Shown: piece by piece, positions 40,901 to 48,985 of the stretch
Layout of the letters: each line of letters starts with the position of its first letter
Position numbering within the stretch: the stretch's first letter is position 1
Origin: an uncultured Collinsella sp.
Lineage (GTDB): Bacteria; Actinomycetota; Coriobacteriia; Coriobacteriales; Coriobacteriaceae
DNA length: 64,000 nt
Direction: 5' to 3'
NCBI GenBank assembly: GCA_900541645.1
Contig: UQKQ01000010.1
Coordinates: 1 to 64,000, forward strand
Program-made: the position numbers and the translations under genes
The notes under the pieces: model-generated
The model's input: only the letters and a program-made list of their open reading frames with translations
What the model was told of the DNA's origin: nothing
Database searches by the model: none

Positions 40901-42767
40901 CTCGAGCTTTGGCTTTGCGGTCTTTACCGAGGATTCGCTCGCGCACCTGGTAAAGCCTGAGCGTCCGATTCGCGTCGTCGACCAGTGGATGTACCACAGC
41001 CGCCTGTATGCCGTCGCCCGTTTTGTGACGATGCGCAACGACCTGGATCTGATCCAGCTCAATTCCTTCGGCTGTGGCCTGGACGCTCTGACCACCGACC
41101 AGGTGCAGGAAATCCTTGAGGCCAGCGGCAAGATCTACACCGTGCTCAAGATCGACGAGGTGTCCAACCTGGGCGCTGCGCGCATCCGCATCCGCTCGCT
41201 CATGGCGGCGCTCAAGGACCAGGAGGCCGAGCGCTTGGCCGAGGCTACGGCAGCGGGCGAGGCCTACGAGCAGGGCGACGCCGCGCCGGTGGCACCCTCC
41301 ATGGATGCTCCCGCATTCGCGAGCCGCAAGTACACGTTCGAGGCGCAGCGTGAGAGCGCCTCGACCGCATGGCCCAAGGTGCCCTTTACCGAGCAGATGC
41401 GCGAGGAGGGTTACACCATCCTGTGCCCGCAGATGGCGCCGATCCACTTTGACCTGGTCAAAGAGGTGTTCCGCGGTGCCGGCTACAACCTGGAGCTGCT
41501 GCCCTCGACTGACCACGATGCCGTCGAGGCCGGTCTGCGCTATGTGAACAACGACATCTGCTATCCGTCGATCCTGGTGACGGGTCAGATCATGGAGGCC
41601 ATCGAGAGCGGTCGGTACGACCTGTCCAAGACAGCCGTGGTCATCAGCCAGACCGGCGGTGGCTGCCGTGCCACCAACTACATCGCGCTTATCCGCAAGG
41701 CCCTGCGCGAGAGCGGCCACCCCGAGATTCCGGTGATCTCGCTTTCGGCCGTGGCGCTGGGCGAGGACAACCCCGGCTTTAAGATTACGCCGGCGCTGCT
41801 TAAGCAGGCAGTCTACGCGGTGCTCTTTGGCGACGTGATGATGCAGATGCTCTATCGTTGCCGCCCGTACGAGGCAACGCCCGGTGCGGCGAACGCACTC
41901 TACGAGGAGTACATGGCGCGCGCCCGCAAGCTGGCGCCCAAGTTCAACAGGCATAACTACACCAAGCTGTGCCGCGAGGCCATCCGCGCGTTCGACTCCA
42001 TGCCGCTCGTGGGCGAGGGCACCAAGCCGCGCGTGGGCGTGGTCGGCGAGATCTTGGTCAAGTTCCATCCCACGGCCAACAACCACGTGGTCGACGTTAT
42101 CGAGCGCGAGGGCTGCGAGGCCGTGGTGCCGGGTCTGCTCGACTTCTTCCTGTACTCCATGAGCAACGCCGAGCTGCAGAAGGACGAGCTGGGAAGCTCT
42201 CCCACTACGCGCGCGGGCATGCAGGCGCTCATCAAGCTGGTGGACTGGATGCGCACGCCGGTGGAGGAGATGCTCGAGAAGTCCCGCCGCTTTGAGGCGC
42301 CCGAGCGCATCGGCACCATGGCCGATAAGGCCCGCACAGTGCTTTCGGTGTGCAACAACATGGGCGAGGGCTGGCTGCTCACGGCCGAGATGCTCGACCT
42401 GATCGATCACGGTGCGCCCAACATCATCTGCACGCAGCCCTTCGCGTGCCTGCCCAATCACGTGGTGGGCAAGGCCGTAATCAAGGAGCTGCGCCGCCAA
42501 CATCCCGAGAGCAACATCGTCGCGGTGGACTACGACCCCGGCGCGTCCGAGGTCAACCAGCTCAACCGTATTAAGCTCATGATCAGCGTGGCCAAGGAGA
42601 ACATGCGCGCCGGTAAGGGCTTTAAGCTCGAGAAGGTGGCGCCGCTCGCGATGGACGAGGTCACCGGCCAGATGCGTGCTCATGACGGCTGTGTGAGCTG
42701 CGGGCCGGCCAGCGAGGAGGCCGTGGCATCGGTCGCCGAGCGCCTGGGACGCGGCATTAAGAAGTAA
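37977..42767 (+). CDS. Giant 2-hydroxyacyl-CoA dehydratase activase-related protein
   Basis: This 1596-residue protein has two BcrAD/BadFG-type ATPase domains with phosphate loops LGIDVGSTTVKLA (near 90) and IGIDAGSTTMKAA (near 402), each with GGEDAK/GGQDMK and Cys-rich loops. A Cys set (CGRCSNNC...CEKGAG, near 688) follows, then a DUF2229 domain (from about 754) and a HgdB-like C-terminal region ending CVSCGPAS. Activases use ATP to push an electron onto dehydratases; fused forms like this are common in anaerobes but uncharacterised. The first 75 residues are an Ala/Lys/Glu amphipathic-helix segment not typical of the family. No dehydratase subunit gene is adjacent. RBS AGAGGAGAG. Confidence 0.9.
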   Translation: MSKLVEGIKDRMVAAAREAAPAVVDAAQKAATAAAEKVAEAVADAKNAAGETLTADAATPNVAESVTATAAHAPEGAIFNPEAARGNLHLGIDVGSTTVKLAVLNDDNQIVYAKYQRHHTDVRACARDLFEGAATVLPTAQMTCAITGSGGLLLSQWLDLEFVQEVIASKRAVETLIPATDVAIELGGEDAKIIYFDNGIEQRMNGTCAGGTGAFIDQMATLLHTDASGLNELAANATTIYPIASRCGVFAKTDVQPLLNEGARPEDVAASIFQAVVTQTISGLACGRPIRGNVAFLGGPLQYLSELRHRFYLTLNLDEEHRIVPQNAHLFVASGAAMAHESNKLSTFPQLIEAIDSLGDTQGAEVERLDPLFATDEDFAEFKNRHDQEVVPKGKLDGYTGRVFIGIDAGSTTMKAALVGEDGQLLHTWYGNNNGDILGTAKVIMADFYNHIPAGCTIGHVTTTGYGEALLIEALKADSGEIETVAHLRGAKAFLPGVEFILDIGGQDMKCLRVKDGVIEHIMLNEACSSGCGSFIESFAVSMNMDVRAFADAAIHAKAPVDLGSRCTVFMNSRVKQAQKEGATVGDIAAGLSYSVIKNALFKVIKLRDPKEIGSQVIVQGGTFMSDATLRAFEQLTGVHAVRPDIAGCMGAYGAALLARDRAGADGTSTILSAEDIAHLTVTQKHVRCGRCSNNCQLTVNDFGGGRRFITGNRCEKGAGHKKQKTEAPNLFKKKNELLFNREVLSPDEAPRGTVGIPRALNMYENYPFWHAFFTRLGFSVQLSDQSSKKTYQAGIESMPSESVCYPAKMSHGHVMNLIDRDVDFIWMPCVRWERKEDPTAGNCYNCPIVMSYPTALALNIDEIREQNIEFLYPFVPYHDKTELKRRLYQVLAVDRVADAQAGRGRVRGPKITRSEVDAAVNAAFEADARFHEDIQTMGEEALKWVEDHGGHGIVLAGRPYHNDPEINHALPELISSFGFAVFTEDSLAHLVKPERPIRVVDQWMYHSRLYAVARFVTMRNDLDLIQLNSFGCGLDALTTDQVQEILEASGKIYTVLKIDEVSNLGAARIRIRSLMAALKDQEAERLAEATAAGEAYEQGDAAPVAPSMDAPAFASRKYTFEAQRESASTAWPKVPFTEQMREEGYTILCPQMAPIHFDLVKEVFRGAGYNLELLPSTDHDAVEAGLRYVNNDICYPSILVTGQIMEAIESGRYDLSKTAVVISQTGGGCRATNYIALIRKALRESGHPEIPVISLSAVALGEDNPGFKITPALLKQAVYAVLFGDVMMQMLYRCRPYEATPGAANALYEEYMARARKLAPKFNRHNYTKLCREAIRAFDSMPLVGEGTKPRVGVVGEILVKFHPTANNHVVDVIEREGCEAVVPGLLDFFLYSMSNAELQKDELGSSPTTRAGMQALIKLVDWMRTPVEEMLEKSRRFEAPERIGTMADKARTVLSVCNNMGEGWLLTAEMLDLIDHGAPNIICTQPFACLPNHVVGKAVIKELRRQHPESNIVAVDYDPGASEVNQLNRIKLMISVAKENMRAGKGFKLEKVAPLAMDEVTGQMRAHDGCVSCGPASEEAVASVAERLGRGIKK

Positions 42768-42795
42768 CTGGCCTGCTATGGGCTAGATATGGGAC

Positions 42796-42832
42796 AAACG
42801 GGTGGCAGCCGTACCGGTTACCACCCGTTTTT
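42796..42832 (+). terminator. Terminator of the activase gene
   Basis: The perfect stem aaacgggtgg / ccacccgttt ends in five T residues. Confidence 0.9.
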
Positions 42833-42885
42833 ACTGGACATCTGTTGCGTAAACGGTCCAACTATCACCCCCTGCGAACTTGGAT

Positions 42886-43014
42886 TTCGGAAGTATGCGG
42901 CAAAATTTGAATAGGCCGAGCACACTGGATATGCCCAAGCTTTGTACCTGCGGTTTTATTGGTGAAAAACCGGGGTGTGCTCGAGGGCTCCGGAATTTGC
43001 CGCATACTTCCGAA
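42886..43014. repeat. Long nested palindrome with CCTGCGGTTTT core
   Basis: The outer arms ttcggaagtatgcggcaaa and its complement (42886-43014) are followed inward by cgagcacac/gtgtgctcg. The centre contains tacctgcggttttatt (42945-42960) facing gaaaaaccgg. The 16-base tacctgcggttttatt also occurs, inverted, in the palindrome at 6794-6954. Confidence 0.7.
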
Positions 43015-43249
43015 AACAACGTCTCGGTGGCACCAAAAATTGCCTCTAGAACCCTGAGATAATGAACATATTGTAGCCGTTCGCCGCAAATTATCGTCCG
43101 TTCATGGAACCTATCTCCAACGAGTTGTAACCATATGGTTTGATGTTGAAAACATATGATTGCCGGCAGGCCATAGGTGACGTTCCCCCTGATATCGGAG
43201 GTTCCAGGTATGTTTCGCGCTCCGTTAAATAACTATCGGTTGGGCTAAC
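43015..43249. other. Upstream region of a small hypothetical gene
   Basis: AT-rich, with two catatg-containing segments near 43133 and 43152 that may form part of a promoter or operator. No conserved RNA structure was recognised. Confidence 0.35.
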
Positions 43250-43699
43250 ATGGGTCGCCGTGCTATTTCGATAACCCTTGCAGTGGTCTGCCTGGCTGTG
43301 CTCTTAGGCGCTACGGGGCTGTTTGCTATAAGTCGAGAAACATCCTATATGCAGGAATGTGCTTCCGAAGGCTTTGCCATTGATGGTTACTATCGGGATG
43401 ACAAAACGAGTCGGGAAACCCTGGCTTTTCTTGAGGAGGACAACTGTCGATGGCAGCTGGTCGACCAAGACGGAATCTGCACAGACGGGCAGTTTAAGCG
43501 TACGGATGACCCCAACATCCTGATATTAAAGAAGGAAAACGGTGAAGAATTCGGTACGGTCCACGTGGCGTACCTGTCACGCCGACGCGATCAGGGCTTG
43601 CTCTACCTATTTAGAGATACCAGGGTGACCCGTTTTTATCTGGTGAGTACCGGTCCGGCGTTTACGGTGGAGTCTGGCGATGTCGATGCGGACAGTTGA
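43250..43699 (+). CDS. Hypothetical membrane-anchored or secreted protein
   Basis: This 149-residue protein has one N-terminal hydrophobic helix (about 6-26) after MGRR, then a soluble extracellular domain with two Cys (in ECASEG and DNCRW, and a third in GICTDG). The pattern ...GYYRDD...LAFLEEDNCRWQLVDQDG suggests a small beta-rich domain. No family was recognised. The RBS is weak. A terminator follows, so it stands alone. Confidence 0.65.
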   Translation: MGRRAISITLAVVCLAVLLGATGLFAISRETSYMQECASEGFAIDGYYRDDKTSRETLAFLEEDNCRWQLVDQDGICTDGQFKRTDDPNILILKKENGEEFGTVHVAYLSRRRDQGLLYLFRDTRVTRFYLVSTGPAFTVESGDVDADS

Positions 43700-43719
43700 T
43701 TCACGGCAATAAAACAGCG

Positions 43720-43755
43720 AGCGGGGCACGGACATGAATCGCGCCCCGCTTTTTT
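43720..43755 (+). terminator. Terminator
   Basis: The stem agcggggc / gccccgct is followed by six T residues. Confidence 0.9.
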
Positions 43756-43827
43756 GCTCGCGGCCTGCGTCGCGTCTGCGCTTCGTTCCGACTCGCGCCT
43801 GTGCGCGCATCCATCTCACGTCCCGCA

Positions 43828-44967
43828 TCACTTCACATCGAACTCCACGCGATCGAGCTCGGGCACGTTGAGGTCGATGAGCTTGCGGGCAACGCGGCGG
43901 TCGTGTGCCCCAAGCGCCTCGCCTGTCGTCACATGGGCGACAATCTCGCGCTCGACGATGCCTTCCTCGTCCCCTTCGGTGGCCGAGGTCTCGACGGCGA
44001 CGGTGTAATCCTTAAAGCCCGGCAGCACCGCGGCAAGCTCGCGTGTGGTCTCGGTGACGCCGTAGCCGTCCTGCACGCCGACCTGCGCCGAGCCAATGGA
44101 CCCCGCGGTCATGACGATGCAGGGGATGGCAAAGATCACCGTACCCACGATGATGCGGCGGCGCACCTTGTGTGACAGCTCATCGACCTCGGCATCTTCT
44201 TCGGCGGTCACAATGCCGTCGCCGTTGAGGTCGCGCTTGAGCGGCACGCGCAAAAGAAGTAGTACGGCTTCGGCCGCCAGCGCGATAAAGACGACGTTGA
44301 TGCCAAACTCGTAAAGCGCCGAGAGAAACAGCGACCCGCTTGCGATGGCGATGCCATAGCCCGCCGCGCACAGGGGCGGCATGAGCGCGGTCGCCACGGC
44401 CACGCCGGCGATGAGCGTTGCGGGCTCCTGGTCGCGCGAGTTGCCCAGGCCACCCGCAAAGCCGCCCGCGAGCGCGACGGCAAGGTCCCACACGGTGGGC
44501 GTCGAGTTGTCGATAATGGCGGCTGTGGTGGTGCCAAGGGGCGAGAGCTTAAAGTACAACGTGGATGTGACCAGGCAAAAGGCCATTTGCAGCGCAAGGC
44601 CGGCGACGGCTTCGACGGTAATCTCGCGGTCGAGCGTGGCGATGCCATATGCCATGGCAAGGACCGATCCCATAAGCGGGCAGATGAGCATGGCGCCCAC
44701 GATGGCGATGTCCGAATCGATATCGAGGCCAATACTTGCGATTAACATCGCGATGATGAGGATGCACAGGTGAGTGCCAGTCAGACGCGCCCCGTTTACA
44801 AAACGCTTGCGGATCACGTGATAGGGTGCGCGTCCCTCGCGAATGTTGAACGCGCGCTTGAGGAAGCGGGTGACGTTTTCCATGGCTTCGCTATGAGCAG
44901 GGCGGATGCCGTGACGCCGATGATGACGCTCGCGCAGTCGTTCGATCTGTTGCTTGTCGAGTTCCAT
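43828..44967 (-). CDS. DUF389 membrane protein with EF-hand-like loop
   Basis: This 379-residue protein has a DUF389 core (TIGR00341-like) of about six membrane helices, with ASIGLDIDSDIAIVGAMLICP and ATALMPPLCAAGYGIA as typical segments. Between the core and a last helix sits DLNGDGIVTAEE, a perfect 12-residue EF-hand/dockerin-type calcium loop, followed by a C-terminal helix and an extracellular tail. The loop may bind Ca2+ and is unexpected in this family. The function of DUF389 proteins is unknown. AUG 44967 follows GAGGTGG. Confidence 0.83.
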   Translation of the reverse strand: MELDKQQIERLRERHHRRHGIRPAHSEAMENVTRFLKRAFNIREGRAPYHVIRKRFVNGARLTGTHLCILIIAMLIASIGLDIDSDIAIVGAMLICPLMGSVLAMAYGIATLDREITVEAVAGLALQMAFCLVTSTLYFKLSPLGTTTAAIIDNSTPTVWDLAVALAGGFAGGLGNSRDQEPATLIAGVAVATALMPPLCAAGYGIAIASGSLFLSALYEFGINVVFIALAAEAVLLLLRVPLKRDLNGDGIVTAEEDAEVDELSHKVRRRIIVGTVIFAIPCIVMTAGSIGSAQVGVQDGYGVTETTRELAAVLPGFKDYTVAVETSATEGDEEGIVEREIVAHVTTGEALGAHDRRVARKLIDLNVPELDRVEFDVK

Positions 44968-45274
44968 GTCCACCTCGTTCTGGCACGGGCCGCGCAACGC
45001 GCCCGTTGTCCTAACTCTACACCGTGGCGGACGAGGTGTCTGTTGGATGCGGAATCCGATAGGGCGGATGACGCGGGAGCAAATGCAAATCACAGGTTCA
45101 ATTTGATCCCGCAATAATATGATGCACCAGCTCCTACATATGTGACGAAATTGTGAAGCACGAGAGCGTGAATTTCAAAAAATACGCTGGTCGCCAATGT
45201 TTCGCAACAGAATTCAAAAATCGACAGCTACCGTTTGATACGTATGGATACATCCGTGTCAAAGGGAGAAAGCC
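44968..45274. other. Divergent intergenic region before the surface protein gene
   Basis: This region must hold the promoters of the DUF389 gene (leftward) and the surface protein (rightward). The rightward RBS GGGAGAAAG lies at about 45263. No convincing -35/-10 pair or RNA structure could be assigned. Confidence 0.4.
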
Positions 45275-48200
45275 ATGGCAAACTACAGTCCACAACACTT
45301 TGGGCCTCGGGCCAAGACTGTCAACGTCAAGGGCGTTGCTAACCGCGCCGTCGCAACCGTTTTGACGGCGGGCCTCATTGCTCAGCCGCTTATGTCGCCG
45401 CTGGCGGCAATCGCCGCACCGTCAACCGATAACGGCGATTCTGTTCAGGGGGGGGGTAGTTCTGTAGAGAACACCGTTGCCGCCGGTAACCAAGCGGTCG
45501 TAAAGACGGCTGCCCAGCTGGCCGAGGAGTCGGCAAAGCAGCTCAAGGACGCTCAGGCCGCCTACGATGCCGCCCAGAAGAAGGCCGACGCGGCGGGCCA
45601 GTCTCAAAAGCAGGCACAGCAGCAAAAGAATCAGGCCTCGCAGGCTGTGAGCGACAACGAAATCGAGCAGAACGCAGCAGTAGTCGCCGCGCTCCAGGAG
45701 AAGATTGACGAGCTCAAAGCCGCCGTCGAAAAGACCGAGCAGCAGCAGAAGAAGCTGGGCGACCTGAACGATCAGCTCGAACAGGCCAACAAGAGTGTCG
45801 AGGATAAGACCCAGGCGCTCAAGGACGCCAAGGCAAAGCAGGATGAGGCCAAGAAGGCCCTCGATGATGCCCAAGCCAAGCTCGAGGCCATGGGTATGGA
45901 CGAGTACGAGACTGCCAAGAAGGCTGTCGAGGACGCGCAGGCAAAGCTCGATGATGCCAATAAGGCCGTTGCTACTGCACAGGCCAATCTGGACCAGGCC
46001 AAGGCTGCCGAGGCTAGCGCCCAGCAGGAAAAGAAGGACACTGAGACCGCTCTGACTTCCGCCCAGGCCAAGAAGCAGGAGACTGCCGCTGCTCTCGCTG
46101 CTGCGACCACTGCGCGCGATAACGCCCAGCAGAAGTTCGACCAGGCGCAGGCCGCGCTTGATGCCGCGACCTCGGGCACGGGTATCGATCTGAACGCGCT
46201 CGAAGCTGCCAAGGTCACTGCCGCCAGCGAGCTCGCGACCGCGCAGGCCGCGCTCGAAGCCGCGACGACTGCAGACGCCACTGCACAGGCGAACCTGCAG
46301 GCTGCGCAGACTACCGTCACCGCCGCGCAGGAGAAGGCCAACGCCGCCAACGCTGCTGTGGCATCTGCCAAGTCTGCATACGATGCGGCAAACAAGGAGT
46401 ACAACGCCGCCGCCAGCGAGCGCGACGCCGCCAAGGCCGCATACGAGAAGGCGCAGCAGACCGAAGCAGACAAGAAGACCGCGTACGATAAGCTTGTCGA
46501 AGTTCGCAAGCAGAAGCGCAGCGAGTGGGAGATGGCATGCGCTGAATCCGATACCGCCAAGAAGGCATACGACACCGCGAATGCCGAGGTCGAGAAGCTT
46601 AACCAGCAGATTGCCGACCTCAAGTCGAACATGACCGTAGACCAGAATGTTATCAGCCAGGGCATGTTCGGCTTCATGAACTACATCATCGGCGGCAGCC
46701 AGTTCACAGCCACGCAGAAGAAGAACGCCCAGGACGCCGTATCGATGCTGACCGGTGCCGATGACAAGGCCGAATGGTATGACCAGTACGTCGATCAGGA
46801 CATGTCTCGCGACACCAACCCGCTTTCCCTGGAGCAGATGCGCAACGCCCTGACATATCTCGACACCCAGAACAACCTCCGCAAGGCGAACGGTCAGTCG
46901 GCGCTCAGCGTCAGCCTCCGCATGACTGTGGCAGCCGCCCTTAATGCATCATATTCATCGAACATCTGGAGACACTCAGGCTGCTACTGGGATAACGGTG
47001 AAAATCTTGCCGGCGGAGGCGGCGCATATACCGGCGGCGAGACCGAGGATACACTCGGTTGGCCCTATACTGGTCTCTACACTCAGGAGAAGGTTAATTA
47101 CGAGAATTGGATTAAAAAGTACGGTGCGGATAGCGAGGCTGGCAAAGCTCTCATGGCTCATCGCTATGATTCGTACTATATCTACCAAAACTATCGCGAT
47201 GTGTATTCCGGCACAAAAGATGAAAACGGTAAGGAAAGAGGAGACGGCTGCGGGCACTATCTCAACGTTATCGATTCCGCTACGGTGGCTATCGGTATCG
47301 CAACCGGTAGCGGTAAGAACACCGATTCCGAGGTAACCGTATTCGATTACAGCGCTGATGATACTCAGGCTGATTTCACTGTCTCCGAGTTCAAGAAGCT
47401 CGTGAACGACTACATCGACTCTGCCTATAACGCTGGCGGCACGCAGGCGCAGAAGGCGCAGCTCAAGGAGCTTCAGGGCAAGCTCGCCGAGGCGCAGAAG
47501 AACTTTGGAACTACTAGGGAAGCTTACTTCGCAGCTGTAAACGGGCAGGATGCCGCCCAGGACGCTTTCACCGCAGCAGATGTGAACATGAACACCGCCA
47601 AGGGCGAGTACGAGAAGGCCAAGTCCGGCACCGCCGCCGCGAAGACGGCATACGACGCCGCCGAAGCCAAACTCAAGGGTATCGACGTCAAGACGCCCAA
47701 GACCAAGCTCGACGCCGCCAAGGGCGAGGCCGCTACTGCCCAGGCAGCTCTCGATAAGGCAAACGCCACGCATGCTGACAGCAAGACGAAGGCAGCCGAG
47801 GCCGCTGCTCACAAGGCGAAGGCTCGCAGCGCCCGCGACGCCGCCAAGGTAAAGTCCGATCAGGCCAACGAGGCGTATGACAACGCTACTGCTTCGGTCA
47901 AGGACCTTGCCGCCAAGTGCGATGCCGCCAAGACGGATCTTGCGAACAAGCAGGGCACGCTTAACGATGCCAAGAAGGCCGACGACACTGCCCAGGCTGG
48001 CGTTGACAAGGCTCAGGCCGCAGATGTGCACGCCGCGACCGCTCTTTCGGGCGCCAAGCAGGCAGTTGCCGCCAAGACGCAGATCCTGTCCGACGCGCAG
48101 GCGAAGGCCAAGGCCGCCGAGGACGAGCTTGCCACCGCAAACAAGGCCTTCGAGCGCTTCGCCGGTGCCCAGAAGGCGGTCGACGACGCCAAGGCCGCCT

Positions 48201-48784
48201 ATGACGCTGCCGTCGCCGGTGTCGCCGATGCCCAGAAGCAGCTCGATGCCGCCAACGAAGCCGTCGTCGATGCGAACCTCGAGATCGTCAAGGCCAAGGC
48301 CGAGCTTGCCAACGACGAGGCGCTCAAGGCCGATCTTGAGGCTGTCGACCACAAGGCATCCCTTGCCGCGGGCACGACGGGCAACGAGAAGCTGGTCAAG
48401 CTGAACGCTGCCTACGCTCGCTATAAGGCCGCCGTCGATGCCGCCGCTGGCCTCAAGGCTGCTCTGAGCGATGCCGATGCCAAGCTGTCCGATGCCAACG
48501 ACGCCTATGCCGCCGCGCTTGCCGAGCTTGGCGATGCCAAGGATGCCCTGGCTGCCGCGCAGGCCGAGTACGACAAGTATCATCCCAAGGCTGAGCCGCA
48601 GGCCAAGCCTCAGGTTGCGCAGGCTGCTGCAAAGGCTCCTGTCGCCAAGAAGAAGGCAACGTCGGCCGCGCTCGCCCAGACCGGTGATGACTCCGCGCTT
48701 GCGGGCGAGGTCTTCGTTATCGGCGGTATTACGCTCGTGGCTGCGGGTGTGACGCTCGGCGATCGTCGTCGCAAGCAGATGTAG
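45275..48784 (+). CDS. Coiled-coil surface protein with CAP domain and LPXTG-like signal
   Basis: This 1169-residue protein has a signal peptide (about 20-50, ending ...LAAIAAPS), then a long Ala/Lys/Gln/Asp heptad coiled coil (about 70-455). A central globular domain (about 470-700) follows, with CAP/SCP-like features (SLRMTVAAALNASY, IWRHSGCYWDNGENLAG, GDGCGHYLNVID). A second coiled coil covers about 720-1110. The C-terminus shows a sortase-type signal: LAQTGDD, a hydrophobic helix, and RRRK. It is probably a wall-anchored stalk that displays the CAP domain, with roles in adhesion or surface shape. A run of nine G lies in codons 58-61. AUG 45275 follows GGGAGAAAG. Confidence 0.9.
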   Translation: MANYSPQHFGPRAKTVNVKGVANRAVATVLTAGLIAQPLMSPLAAIAAPSTDNGDSVQGGGSSVENTVAAGNQAVVKTAAQLAEESAKQLKDAQAAYDAAQKKADAAGQSQKQAQQQKNQASQAVSDNEIEQNAAVVAALQEKIDELKAAVEKTEQQQKKLGDLNDQLEQANKSVEDKTQALKDAKAKQDEAKKALDDAQAKLEAMGMDEYETAKKAVEDAQAKLDDANKAVATAQANLDQAKAAEASAQQEKKDTETALTSAQAKKQETAAALAAATTARDNAQQKFDQAQAALDAATSGTGIDLNALEAAKVTAASELATAQAALEAATTADATAQANLQAAQTTVTAAQEKANAANAAVASAKSAYDAANKEYNAAASERDAAKAAYEKAQQTEADKKTAYDKLVEVRKQKRSEWEMACAESDTAKKAYDTANAEVEKLNQQIADLKSNMTVDQNVISQGMFGFMNYIIGGSQFTATQKKNAQDAVSMLTGADDKAEWYDQYVDQDMSRDTNPLSLEQMRNALTYLDTQNNLRKANGQSALSVSLRMTVAAALNASYSSNIWRHSGCYWDNGENLAGGGGAYTGGETEDTLGWPYTGLYTQEKVNYENWIKKYGADSEAGKALMAHRYDSYYIYQNYRDVYSGTKDENGKERGDGCGHYLNVIDSATVAIGIATGSGKNTDSEVTVFDYSADDTQADFTVSEFKKLVNDYIDSAYNAGGTQAQKAQLKELQGKLAEAQKNFGTTREAYFAAVNGQDAAQDAFTAADVNMNTAKGEYEKAKSGTAAAKTAYDAAEAKLKGIDVKTPKTKLDAAKGEAATAQAALDKANATHADSKTKAAEAAAHKAKARSARDAAKVKSDQANEAYDNATASVKDLAAKCDAAKTDLANKQGTLNDAKKADDTAQAGVDKAQAADVHAATALSGAKQAVAAKTQILSDAQAKAKAAEDELATANKAFERFAGAQKAVDDAKAAYDAAVAGVADAQKQLDAANEAVVDANLEIVKAKAELANDEALKADLEAVDHKASLAAGTTGNEKLVKLNAAYARYKAAVDAAAGLKAALSDADAKLSDANDAYAAALAELGDAKDALAAAQAEYDKYHPKAEPQAKPQVAQAAAKAPVAKKKATSAALAQTGDDSALAGEVFVIGGITLVAAGVTLGDRRRKQM
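45448..45456 (+). repeat. G9 homopolymer inside the surface protein gene
   Basis: Nine G residues in a row at codons 58-61, just after the signal peptide, in the frame that encodes VQGGGSS. Slippage by one base would cut the protein short within the 5' end. Confidence 0.85.
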
Positions 48785-48855
48785 CGTTTCGAGCGTAGAT
48801 TCTGCAACGAACTTCGGTTCATAGCAGGAACGCTTCGATAGCTTAACCGATAAGG

Positions 48856-48893
48856 CCGGCGCGCTGTTAAACGCAGCGCGCCGGTCTTTCTTT
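48856..48893 (+). terminator. Terminator of the surface protein gene
   Basis: The perfect 11-bp stem ccggcgcgctg / cagcgcgccgg is followed by tctttcttt. Confidence 0.85.
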
Positions 48894-48904
48894 GCGTTGG
48901 TATC

Positions 48905-48944
48905 AAAAAGCCCGGTCGGTAGCCGCGAAAGCTACCGACCGGGC
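48905..48944 (-). terminator. Terminator of the OPT transporter gene
   Basis: The perfect 14-bp stem gcccggtcggtagc / gctaccgaccgggc is followed on the minus strand by five T residues. Confidence 0.9.
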
Positions 48945-48985
48945 AAATCGTAGGCAATATGGTTGCTGTCGAGCAACTGCTCAGC

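Noticed and set aside
39561..42683. A 1040-residue reading frame on the minus strand
   Set aside because: It lies fully antisense to the activase-like gene, whose motifs are clear. The long opening follows from the GC-rich codon bias.
46976..48583. A 535-residue minus-strand frame
   Set aside because: It is antisense to the repetitive coiled-coil surface protein. The Leu/Gly-rich translation is a shadow of Ala/Lys codons.
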